In this document: positions 15,934 through 24,145 of the stretch, piece by piece
How positions within the stretch are numbered: the stretch's first letter is position 1
Layout of the letters: every line of letters starts with the position of its first letter
Source of the DNA: Thiobacillus sp.
GTDB lineage: Bacteria; Pseudomonadota; Gammaproteobacteria; Burkholderiales; Thiobacillaceae
Length of the DNA stretch: 64,000 bases
NCBI GenBank assembly: GCA_024235835.1
Contig: JACKLQ010000002.1
Span: 620,001-684,000 of the forward strand
Reading direction: 5' to 3'
Notes under the pieces: generated by a model
Told to the model about the DNA's origin: nothing
Seen by the model: the letters and a program-made list of their open reading frames with translations, nothing else
Databases searched by the model: none
Position numbers and translations under genes: made by a program

Positions 15934-16134
15934 ATGCCACGATACAAGAACGAAACCCTCTCGATTCGCACCACTCCGGAAATCAAGAGCTTGCTCCGCC
16001 AGTTGGCTGAAGGAGAGCGTCGTTCGGTCGCCTCGATGGTTGAGGTCTTGGTCCTGGAGCGTGCGGCTACCCATGGGCTTGTGGTGCCACCCCCAACCCA
16101 GTCCACTCCCAGCAAACGGGTTCCCAGAACATGA
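15934..16134 (+). CDS. Small ribbon-helix-helix-like protein heading the defence operon
   Basis: The 66-residue product from the ATG at 15934 (GGAGG site 6 nt upstream) starts MPRYKNETLSIRTTPEIKSL, a beta-strand with alternating polar residues. A helix pair follows (LLRQLAEGERRSVASMVEVL). This is the usual Arc/CopG ribbon-helix-helix layout. Its stop overlaps the ATG of the helicase gene by 4 nt, so it is translationally coupled to it. It is likely the autoregulator of the operon or a small partner of the helicase. A start at 15895 is possible but lacks a ribosome-binding site. Confidence 0.75.
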   Translation: MPRYKNETLSIRTTPEIKSLLRQLAEGERRSVASMVEVLVLERAATHGLVVPPPTQSTPSKRVPRT

Positions 16135-19100
16135 AGCTTCTGAAGAATACGGGTAACGAGCGGGTTATCGATGTTCTGCGTCGATGCCTCCAGCCAGGCA
16201 CCTCCCTAGACCTTGTTTCACCCTCGTTTTCCCTCTTTGCCATGGGTGAACTGCTGGGCGAACTGTCTGGCGTTGAGGCAAGCCGCATCGTCCTGCCGGA
16301 CCCAGAAGCGAACGACGTGTCCCTCCTCGGTGGCGTGTTCGACCGCTCCTATCGGAACCAACTCCGGGCACGGTGGCTGGCCAAAGAATGCGCCCAATGG
16401 CTGGAACAGAAGGCGGAAATCAAGTCGGCGCCTGGCGGCATCCCCCAGTCCATGATCCTCACGCACGCCGAAGATGCGGGTCGTCTTCAGGCCATGACGG
16501 GCAGCTGTAGCTTCTCTACGGAAGGTCTGGGCATTACTCCGGGCAATCAGTTTGGACTCGTTCAGGTCACCGAGAACGCCGACGAAGCAGAGATGCTTGA
16601 TAGCTGGCTCGCTACCATGTGGAGCAGCTTGCCGCCCAAGTCCGCCGCCAAGACAAAGCTCTTGGGCAAGCTCCATGAGCTCGCCGCTCATAAGCCGGCA
16701 TCGCTGATTTACTACCAGTCGCTCTACAACCTATTCAAAGACCTGGGCGACGAGCTCGACGAGGAACGCATCGTCAAGTCCGCCACCGGCATCAAGAACA
16801 CCACCGTCTGGAAGAAGCTCTACAAGTTCCAGCGTGACGGTGTCGTGGGCGCCATAGACAAGTTGGAGCGTCACGGCGGCTGCATCATCGCCGACAGCGT
16901 GGGCTTGGGTAAGACCTTCGAAGCGCTGGCAATCATCAAGTATTACGAGCTGCGCAATGACCGTGTGCTGGTGCTGGTGCCCAAGCGCCTGCGAGACAAC
17001 TGGACGCTCTACAAAGCCAACGACCGCCGGAACATCCTGGCTAATGACCGTTTCAACTACGATGTCCTAAACCATACCGACCTATCCCGGGATGGCGGCA
17101 AGTCTGGGGATATCGAGCTGGCCCATGTGAACTGGGGCAACTACGACCTGGTGGTTATCGACGAATCCCATAACTTCCGCAACAAAGCCACCCACAAGGA
17201 CCGAGACACCCGCTATGGCCGGCTGATGCGCAATATCATCAAGGCGGGCGTCAAAACCAGAGTCCTCATGCTGTCGGCTACCCCGGTCAACAACCGTCTC
17301 GCCGACCTAAAGAACCAAATCGCCTTCGCCACGGAGGGGGATGACACGGCTTTAACGGAGCACGGCATTCCCAGTATCGAAACAACCATCCGGCTGGCTC
17401 AGCTTCAGTTCAACCGTTGGCTCCAGCTGGAGGAGGTGGACCGCAAGCCCTCTCGGCTGATGGACATGCTGGGGTTCGATTACTTCCGCCTGTTGGACTT
17501 ACTGACCATTGCCCGGTCTCGTAAGCACATCGAGAAATACTACGGAACCCACGAAACCGGGCGGTTCCCCGAGCGTTTGCGCCCCATCAACATCAAGGCG
17601 GACGTGGACCTGACCGGCGAGTTCCCGGCCATCCGGGATATCAACAACGAGATTCGTCGAATCAATCTCTCCGCCTATGCGCCGCTGCGCTACGTCTTGC
17701 CCCACAAGCAAGCTGCCTACGACGCCAAATACAGCACCCAGATACGCGGGGGAGAGGGCTTCTTCCGTCAGCTCGACCGTGAGGAGAGCCTGATCCATTT
17801 GCTGCGGGTCAACATCCTCAAGCGCATGGAGAGCTCGGTCGCCTCCTTCGCTCTCACCTTGTCCCGTCAGCTGGCGGACGTTGAAAACATGCTGGCACGC
17901 ATCGATGCCCATGAGGAGTCCGTGGAGGAACTCTCCATCGACGATATCGAGGTGGACGACCCGGCCTATGAATCGCTTCTGCTGGGTCGTAAGGTCAAGG
18001 TGCTGCTCCAGGACGTTGACCGTATCCGCTGGCGCCAGGATCTCATTGAAGACCGCAATCGTCTCGCCACGCTCCTTTCAGCGGCACGGACAGTGGACGA
18101 GAAGAGGGATGCCAAGCTCGCCGCCCTCAAAGAGACCATCGCCCACAAGTTGCGCAGCCCCCTCAACAATGGCAATCGGAAAATCATCGTCTTTACTGCG
18201 TTTGCCGATACCGCCGATTACCTCTACCATCAGCTCTCTGGCTGGATGCTGGACGAACTGGGGCTCCATTGTGCGGTGGTCACGGGCACCGGGGGCAACA
18301 AGACCACGCTTCCCCATCTGCGCCGGGACCTGGCGAGCGTGCTCTCCGCCTTTGCACCCCGTGCCAAGGAACGACCGTCCGAACTGGACAGCGACGGCGA
18401 ACTGGACATGCTCATCGCCACCGACTGCATTAGCGAGGGTCAGAACCTTCAGGATTGCGACGCCCTTATCAACTACGACATCCACTGGAACCCCGTCCGA
18501 ATCATTCAGCGGTTTGGCCGGATAGACCGAATCGGGTCCCCCAATGAGCGCATCCAGCTCATTAACTTCTGGCCAAACATGGAGCTGGAGGAATACATCA
18601 ACCTGGAGCAACGGGTCAGTGGGCGCATGGTGCTGCTGGATATCTCTGCCACCGGCGAGGAGAACCTCATCGAGCAGCAATCCGGCAACCCCATGAACGA
18701 TCTGGAGTATCGCCGCCGCCAGCTCATACGCCTGCAGGAAGCCGTGATTGATTTGGAAGACCTGTCCAGCGGCGTCTCGATTACCGACCTGAACCTCAGC
18801 GATTTCCGGATAGACCTGGCGAGCTTCCTGAAGGAGCACCCGGACAAGCTGGACAACCTCCCCCTGGGCGCTTATGCCGTCACCACCACACCGGAAGCCT
18901 CCATCGCCCCTGGGGTGGTCTTCTGTTTGCGTGCTGAAGGCGAAGCCGCCAAGAGACCCCTGGAGCCGGGCTATCCCCTGGCGCCCCACTATCTGGTCCA
19001 TGTCGGCGAGGACGGCGCCGTCCAGCTGACCTATACACAAGCCAAGCAAACCCTCGATACGCTGAAGCGGCTCTGCATGGGCAAGGACCTGCCCGACGCA

Positions 19101-19331
19101 AGTGCCTGCAACTACTTCGACAAACATACCCGGCTGGGTCAGGACATGAGCAAATATCAGTCCTTGCTTGCCAAGGCCGTGGCAGCCGTAGTCGGAAAGA
19201 CGGAAGAACGTGCGGTTGCCAGTCTGTTCACCCCTGGTGGCACCCACGCCAAGAAGGGCGAGTTCGCCGGCATCAACGATTTCGAGGTGGTCGCCTTCCT
19301 CGTCATCCTGCCGGAGACGGTTATTGCATGA
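16131..19331 (+). CDS. SNF2-like superfamily 2 helicase of a defence operon
   Basis: The product is 1,066 residues. The N-terminal 200 residues resemble the region that precedes the motor in phospholipase-D-like helicases (LDLVSPSFSLFAMGELL), but I see no HxK catalytic motif. The motor has Walker A DSVGLGKTF near 252-260, the DEAH-type box VVIDESHNF near 342-350, LSATPVNN near 383, and the C-terminal RecA half with TDCISEGQNL and IIQRFGRIDRIGS. Such motors move on duplex DNA. It is followed with 4-nt overlap by DUF4391, and the operon also contains type III Mod and Res, which suggests a restriction-related DNA-translocation role. It is not a DISARM DrmD by context, as drmA, drmB and drmC are absent. 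Confidence 0.88.
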   Translation: MKLLKNTGNERVIDVLRRCLQPGTSLDLVSPSFSLFAMGELLGELSGVEASRIVLPDPEANDVSLLGGVFDRSYRNQLRARWLAKECAQWLEQKAEIKSAPGGIPQSMILTHAEDAGRLQAMTGSCSFSTEGLGITPGNQFGLVQVTENADEAEMLDSWLATMWSSLPPKSAAKTKLLGKLHELAAHKPASLIYYQSLYNLFKDLGDELDEERIVKSATGIKNTTVWKKLYKFQRDGVVGAIDKLERHGGCIIADSVGLGKTFEALAIIKYYELRNDRVLVLVPKRLRDNWTLYKANDRRNILANDRFNYDVLNHTDLSRDGGKSGDIELAHVNWGNYDLVVIDESHNFRNKATHKDRDTRYGRLMRNIIKAGVKTRVLMLSATPVNNRLADLKNQIAFATEGDDTALTEHGIPSIETTIRLAQLQFNRWLQLEEVDRKPSRLMDMLGFDYFRLLDLLTIARSRKHIEKYYGTHETGRFPERLRPINIKADVDLTGEFPAIRDINNEIRRINLSAYAPLRYVLPHKQAAYDAKYSTQIRGGEGFFRQLDREESLIHLLRVNILKRMESSVASFALTLSRQLADVENMLARIDAHEESVEELSIDDIEVDDPAYESLLLGRKVKVLLQDVDRIRWRQDLIEDRNRLATLLSAARTVDEKRDAKLAALKETIAHKLRSPLNNGNRKIIVFTAFADTADYLYHQLSGWMLDELGLHCAVVTGTGGNKTTLPHLRRDLASVLSAFAPRAKERPSELDSDGELDMLIATDCISEGQNLQDCDALINYDIHWNPVRIIQRFGRIDRIGSPNERIQLINFWPNMELEEYINLEQRVSGRMVLLDISATGEENLIEQQSGNPMNDLEYRRRQLIRLQEAVIDLEDLSSGVSITDLNLSDFRIDLASFLKEHPDKLDNLPLGAYAVTTTPEASIAPGVVFCLRAEGEAAKRPLEPGYPLAPHYLVHVGEDGAVQLTYTQAKQTLDTLKRLCMGKDLPDASACNYFDKHTRLGQDMSKYQSLLAKAVAAVVGKTEERAVASLFTPGGTHAKKGEFAGINDFEVVAFLVILPETVIA

Positions 19332-20089
19332 GTCTCTCAGAGGTCGTAGCGGCGCTGGATCTGCCACCGGATGCGCTGATCGAGCAGCGTGTGCCGAAGA
19401 AACTCCTGCTGGAGCACGACGCTCCCACGGCCAGTGACAGGCGCCAGATACAAGACGGCATCGAGGAAATAACCTGGATAGCCGCCCTGAAGCCCACAAA
19501 CATTGGTGTGCCAGCCTATCAGGACGATACGAGGGAGTATCTGGAAATCGCCGTCCTCAGCGTTTCCTTGCGGGCTAAGGCAAAGACCGGGCGCCTGGTG
19601 GAGCTCATCCACCGGGCTGTCCCCTATCCAGTGTTGCTGGCGACGGCAAATCAGGACGGTGTCAGTATCTCGCTGGCTCACAAGCGACAATCCCAAGGTG
19701 AAGCCGGCAAGGTGGTGATTGAAGACTTGCGTGCCACCCCAGCTCTCCAGCTGGACTCACCCGACCAGCGATTGACCACCTTCCTTCAAAGCCTTGCCCT
19801 GGAACAACAGCCCCGGTCGAATCTGTATGTGCTGTATCAGGGCTGGATAGACCGTCTCACCGCCTTTGCGGCCAGTCAGGTCACCCAACACTTCAACCTG
19901 CCGGACAGCCCTGAGCAGACTGAAGCCCGTCAGGTCGCATTGACCGACCACGAACGTCTGATGCGTGAGCTCACCAGTCTGCGGTCCATGGCGACCAAGG
20001 AACCCCAGATCAGCCGCCGTGTGGCGTTGAACCTGGAAATCCAGCGCCTGGAAGCCGAGCTCACGAAAACAATCGAAGCCATGAGGTAA
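19328..20089 (+). CDS. DUF4391-family protein
   Basis: The 253-residue product overlaps the helicase stop (ATGA). It starts VVAALDLPPDALIEQRVPKK, contains ITWIAALKPTNIGVPAY and a beta-rich core (EIAVLSVSLRAKAKTGRLVE), and ends in a charged helical tail (LNLEIQRLEAELTKTIEA). These match my recollection of DUF4391, a family found next to helicases in restriction-type loci. No catalytic motif is evident. It is probably the obligate partner of the upstream helicase. Confidence 0.75.
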   Translation: MSLSEVVAALDLPPDALIEQRVPKKLLLEHDAPTASDRRQIQDGIEEITWIAALKPTNIGVPAYQDDTREYLEIAVLSVSLRAKAKTGRLVELIHRAVPYPVLLATANQDGVSISLAHKRQSQGEAGKVVIEDLRATPALQLDSPDQRLTTFLQSLALEQQPRSNLYVLYQGWIDRLTAFAASQVTQHFNLPDSPEQTEARQVALTDHERLMRELTSLRSMATKEPQISRRVALNLEIQRLEAELTKTIEAMR

Positions 20090-20097
20090 GCAGAACA

Positions 20098-22056
20098 ATG
20101 AAAATCTCCACCATCCTTGACCATATCGACAGCGGTCACATGGCCCTGCCCGAGTTCCAGAGGGGGTATGTCTGGAACCGTGACCAGGTGCGAGGACTCT
20201 TCGATTCCCTCTATCGCCGGCACCCGGTCGGCGGCTTACTGGTCTGGGCAACCGAGTCGAAATCCGCCACCCATCGTGGTGATGGTCAGCTGGCGGCAGG
20301 CATCGTCAAGCTGCTCCTGGACGGGCAGCAACGCATGACCTCCCTCTATGGCGTGGTGCGGGGCAAACCCCCCAAGTTTTTCGATGGCAATGCCCAGGCA
20401 TTTACCGGGCTCCGCTTCCACTTGGGGAATGAGGCGTTTGCGTTCTACCAGCCCCTCAAGATGCAGGACGACCCCCTGTGGATTGATGTCACCGCCCTCA
20501 TGCAGGCGGGCACCGCCGGATTTGGCACCTTCGTCACCGCCCTCACCACCAATCCCGAACACGCTTCCAAGGTGGGCGACTATGTGGGGCGTCTCAGCCG
20601 GTTGTTGAGCATCACGGATATCGACCTGCACATTGAGGAAGTCACGGGTCCCGACAAGACCCTCGATGTGGTGGTGGACATCTTCAACCGGGTCAACAGT
20701 GGCGGGACCAAGCTCTCCAAGGGCGACCTGGCGCTGGCGAAAATCTGCGCCGAGTGGCCGGAGGGACGGGAGTCCATGAAGTCCAAGCTCAAGGAATGGA
20801 ACGGGCACGGCTTCCACTTCAACCTGGATTGGCTGCTGCGCTCAGTCAATACGGTTCTCACGGGCGAAGCCAAGTTCAGTTTCCTGCATGACAAGACAGC
20901 CGAGGAAGTGCAGGAGGGTCTGAAACGTGCCAACAAGCACCTGGACAACTGCCTGAATCTCATCAGCGGCAGGCTGGGTTTGGACCATGACCAGGTCTTG
21001 TTCGGACGCTTCGCCCTGCCGGTCATGGCAAGGTATCTGGACCAGAAGAAATCCCAGCTCAGCGAGTTGGAGCGGGACAAGCTGCTGTTCTGGTTCGCCC
21101 AAGCCGGCATGTGGGGGCGCTTCTCAGGCTCCACCGAATCCATGATCGACCAGGACCTGGCGGCCCTGGAAGGGCAGGACGGGGATCTGGACAAGCTGCT
21201 GGAACAGTTGCGGCTTTGGCACGGCGGTTTGCGGGTGGAGGCGGGACACTTCACCGGCTGGAGCCTCGGTGCCCGCTTCTATCCCGTTCTCTACATGCTC
21301 ACCCGCATGGGTGGCGCCAGGGATTGGGGCAGTGGACTGCCCCTCAAGGCAAGCCTGCTGGGCAAGATGAACAAGTTGGAGGTGCATCACATCTTCCCCA
21401 AGGCGCAGCTCTACAAGCGCAAGCACAAGCGCCCGGAGGTGAATGCCCTCGCCAACTTCTGCTTCCTGACCAAGGACACCAATCTCGACATCAGCGACCG
21501 CCTGCCCGAGGTCTACTTCCCGGAAATCGAGGACAAGCATCCCGGTGCCCTGAAATCGCAATGGATTCCAGCCGATCCGGTCTTGTGGAAGGTGGAGAAC
21601 TACCGGGACTTTCTGGAAGCCCGCAAGGCATTGTTGGCGGAAGAATCAAACCACCAGCTCACGGAGCTCCTGCATGGCGACGCCAAGTGGCTGAGCACCG
21701 CCGCTCCCATGGCGGCGCCCCAGCCCATGGTAGTGGGTGGCATCACCAGCGAGACCGAGGAGGAAGAACTCAGCGCCCTCAACGACTGGATGGCTGCGCA
21801 AGGACTGCCCGCCGGACAGATCGCCTACGACCACGCCGACCCCGAGACCGGCGAGCAAGTGGCGGTGTTCGACCTCGCCTGGCCCAGTGGTGTCCAGGAA
21901 GAGCTCAGCGTCCCGGTGGCTGTCCTGCTGAACGAGGGGGCGGATATCCTGGCACTGGCGAGCGCTGCGGGCTATCGATGCTTCACCTCGGTCCACGCCT
22001 TCAAGGACTACATCCAGCGGGAAATCCTGGCCATTGAAGCCGCCGTGCCTGCCTGA
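20098..22056 (+). CDS. GmrSD-type (DUF262 + DUF1524/HNH) nuclease
   Basis: The 652-residue product has an N-terminal DUF262 domain with the nucleotide-handling motif DGQQRMTSLYG near residues 74-84 and LPEFQRGYVW near 18-27. A helical middle follows, then a DUF1524-type HNH nuclease with VHHIFPKAQL near residue 430 and ANFCFLTKDTNLDISDR. A C-terminal domain of about 120 residues (PETGEQVAVFDLAWPSG ...) is an add-on I do not recognise. GmrSD proteins are type IV enzymes that cut modified DNA, typically glucosylated phage DNA, using NTP. It lies 8 bp after DUF4391 in the same operon. Confidence 0.88.
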   Translation: MKISTILDHIDSGHMALPEFQRGYVWNRDQVRGLFDSLYRRHPVGGLLVWATESKSATHRGDGQLAAGIVKLLLDGQQRMTSLYGVVRGKPPKFFDGNAQAFTGLRFHLGNEAFAFYQPLKMQDDPLWIDVTALMQAGTAGFGTFVTALTTNPEHASKVGDYVGRLSRLLSITDIDLHIEEVTGPDKTLDVVVDIFNRVNSGGTKLSKGDLALAKICAEWPEGRESMKSKLKEWNGHGFHFNLDWLLRSVNTVLTGEAKFSFLHDKTAEEVQEGLKRANKHLDNCLNLISGRLGLDHDQVLFGRFALPVMARYLDQKKSQLSELERDKLLFWFAQAGMWGRFSGSTESMIDQDLAALEGQDGDLDKLLEQLRLWHGGLRVEAGHFTGWSLGARFYPVLYMLTRMGGARDWGSGLPLKASLLGKMNKLEVHHIFPKAQLYKRKHKRPEVNALANFCFLTKDTNLDISDRLPEVYFPEIEDKHPGALKSQWIPADPVLWKVENYRDFLEARKALLAEESNHQLTELLHGDAKWLSTAAPMAAPQPMVVGGITSETEEEELSALNDWMAAQGLPAGQIAYDHADPETGEQVAVFDLAWPSGVQEELSVPVAVLLNEGADILALASAAGYRCFTSVHAFKDYIQREILAIEAAVPA

Positions 22057-22117
22057 GCAGGCACTTCCCAAAGCCGACCATAGCCAGCTCAAACAGCACA
22101 GAAAATAAAAAATTAAC

Positions 22118-22135
22118 TTTATTTATGTAAATAAA
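22118..22135. promoter_or_regulatory. AT-rich palindromic operator before rloAB
   Basis: TTTATTTA-TG-TAAATAAA is a perfect 8-bp inverted repeat in a 117-bp AT-rich gap, followed by GATAAT at 22140-22145, a plausible -10 element. All other gaps in this operon are 26 bp or less. The rloAB module therefore seems to carry its own regulated promoter. Confidence 0.6.
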
Positions 22136-22173
22136 TGACGATAATGAAGAATATTTTCTGATTGAGGGACATC

Positions 22174-23442
22174 ATGCTGCTCGAGTTCCGTGTCCGCAAC
22201 TATCGTTCCATACGTGATGAGCAAGTCATCAGCATGGTCGCGTCCAAGGACAAGAAGCTGGCAGACACCCACCTGATGTCCACGGGCATCAAGGCCTTGC
22301 CCCATGTGGTGCGCAGCGCCGTCGTCTATGGACCCAATGCCAGTGGCAAGTCCACCCTGCTACGGGCGATGGACTACATGCGTGCGGTCGTGGCGGAGTC
22401 AGCCACGGTCATCCAGTTGGGTCAAACCTACAACGTGCAGACCTTCCGTTTAGACCCGGCGTGGGCCGAGCAACCGACCAGCTTCGAGATCAGTTTCCTG
22501 CTGGACGGTGTGCGCCACCAATACGGCTTCACCATGACGCCCAAGCGCATCATGGACGAGTGGCTCCTGGTTTACCGCACCGCCAAGCCCCAACAGTGGT
22601 TCCACCGCCGTTACGACGAGAAGTCGCAAAGCAGTCACTACGACTTCAGCACCCATCTCACCGGTCCACGCAAGCTCTGGCAGGAAACCACCCGGCCCAA
22701 TGCCCTGTTTCTGTCCACCGCTGCCCAACTCAACAGTGACCTGCTGGGTCCGGTGTTCCGCTGGCTGGTGGAGCAACCCATCTACTTTGGGGCGGGGGCG
22801 ACACCCCTGCCCGAGTTCACCACGGAGTTGCTGCAAACCGACGAAGGCAAGCTCGCCGTGCGTGACTTTCTGGCGTCGGCGGACATCAGCATCAGCGAGG
22901 TGGAGAGCGTGCCTCGGCGGGGCTTCCACCAGAAAATCATGTTTGGACCCGAGGGCACCCAGGTATCCCGTGAAGAGCGGGAAATGATGATGCCCCGCTT
23001 TACCCACAAGACCGAGCGTGGCACGGCGACCTTCGACCTACAGGAAGAGTCCGATGGCACCCAACGGCTGTATGCCTTGGCTGCCCCGGTGCTCGACGTG
23101 CTCAAGCATGGGCGCCTGCTCATCGTTGACGAGCTGGATAGCAGCTTGCATACCCTGCTGGTGCGACGGCTGGTGCGATTTTTCCATCAACCGGAATACA
23201 ACCCATTGGGGGCGCAGCTCCTGTTCACCACCCACGACACCTCCCTACTGGATCGTGGACTGTTCCGGCGTGACCAGATCTGGTTCACGGAGAAAGACCC
23301 GGACCAAGCCACCCGGGTCTATCCCCTCAGCGACTTCAGCCCCCGGGACACGGAAGCATGGGAGCGGGGTTACCTGAATGGTCGCTATGGCGCTGTGCCC
23401 TTCTTCGAGGACCGCCCACCGCCCACCCAGGCGATAAGCTGA
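22174..23442 (+). CDS. rloA: RloA/AbiLi-like AAA ATPase
   Basis: The 422-residue ATPase has the AAA_15/21-type N-terminus LLEFRVRNYRSIRDEQVISM, Walker A GPNASGKST at residues 53-61 and Walker B LLIVDELDSSLH near 312-323, followed by LLFTTHDTSLLD. This is an SMC/ABC-type head without a long coiled coil. RloA (R-linked ORF A) was named for genes found inside restriction loci, and with RloB it corresponds to the lactococcal abortive-infection system AbiL. I chose the ATG at 22174 for its GAGGGA ribosome-binding site. It ends 19 bp before rloB. Confidence 0.86.
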   Translation: MLLEFRVRNYRSIRDEQVISMVASKDKKLADTHLMSTGIKALPHVVRSAVVYGPNASGKSTLLRAMDYMRAVVAESATVIQLGQTYNVQTFRLDPAWAEQPTSFEISFLLDGVRHQYGFTMTPKRIMDEWLLVYRTAKPQQWFHRRYDEKSQSSHYDFSTHLTGPRKLWQETTRPNALFLSTAAQLNSDLLGPVFRWLVEQPIYFGAGATPLPEFTTELLQTDEGKLAVRDFLASADISISEVESVPRRGFHQKIMFGPEGTQVSREEREMMMPRFTHKTERGTATFDLQEESDGTQRLYALAAPVLDVLKHGRLLIVDELDSSLHTLLVRRLVRFFHQPEYNPLGAQLLFTTHDTSLLDRGLFRRDQIWFTEKDPDQATRVYPLSDFSPRDTEAWERGYLNGRYGAVPFFEDRPPPTQAIS

Positions 23443-23461
23443 CTCAGCGGACAGGGAGCGC

Positions 23462-24139
23462 ATGGGCAAGGACAACCAACCGAAAGCCAGGCAAGCCGCA
23501 GAACTCGCCCGCAAGGCGGGACGGCGTGCGCCCTTCGACCGCATCCTGGTCGTCAGCGAAGGCAGCAAGACCGAGCCGCAATATCTGTCGGAGCTGCGAG
23601 CCGAATACCGATTGCCCACGGCCAACGTGCAAGTCCATCCGAGCCGCCATGGCACCACGCCCCTGCAAGTTGTGGAATACGCCCAGCACTTGTTTGAGCA
23701 CGGTGACCCTGAAAAGGACATCGGACGACGTGCCTTCGAGCAGGTCTTCGCCGTCTTTGACCGGGACGACCACGCCACCTATCACAACGCCCTGGCCAAA
23801 GCGGCGGCGCTGGACGGCAAGCTGCGCAATGACAACAATCGACCTCTGCACTTCGCCGCCGTTGCCTCGGTGCCCTGTTTCGAACTCTGGCTGCTCCTGC
23901 ACTACCAAGACGTGCTGGCGCCAGTTCACCGTAACGAAGTGTATGAGTGTCTGCGCCAGTATTTGCCCGGCTATGACAAGGGACAGTCCGGGCACTATGG
24001 ACGAACCAAGGCACAGCTGACCCAGGCTTACGAGCGGGCGGAGCATCTCGCCGGCATTCACAATGCCTATGACGGCGAAGCCCCCTACACGGACATCCAT
24101 CACCTGGTCCGCCTGTTATCCACCCTCAAGAACAACTAG
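23462..24139 (+). CDS. rloB: RloB/AbiLii-like protein with TOPRIM-like motifs
   Basis: The 225-residue product has ILVVSEGSKTEPQYL near residues 29-43 (the EGxxTE loop) and FAVFDRDDH near 97-105. This acidic pattern is expected for the TOPRIM-like fold of RloB. VPCFELWLLLHY near 137 is another conserved RloB feature. The paired ATPase upstream supports an ATPase plus TOPRIM nuclease system of the AbiL type, in which RloB is the presumed effector. It ends 6 bp before mod. Confidence 0.86.
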   Translation: MGKDNQPKARQAAELARKAGRRAPFDRILVVSEGSKTEPQYLSELRAEYRLPTANVQVHPSRHGTTPLQVVEYAQHLFEHGDPEKDIGRRAFEQVFAVFDRDDHATYHNALAKAAALDGKLRNDNNRPLHFAAVASVPCFELWLLLHYQDVLAPVHRNEVYECLRQYLPGYDKGQSGHYGRTKAQLTQAYERAEHLAGIHNAYDGEAPYTDIHHLVRLLSTLKNN

Positions 24140-24145
24140 ACAACC

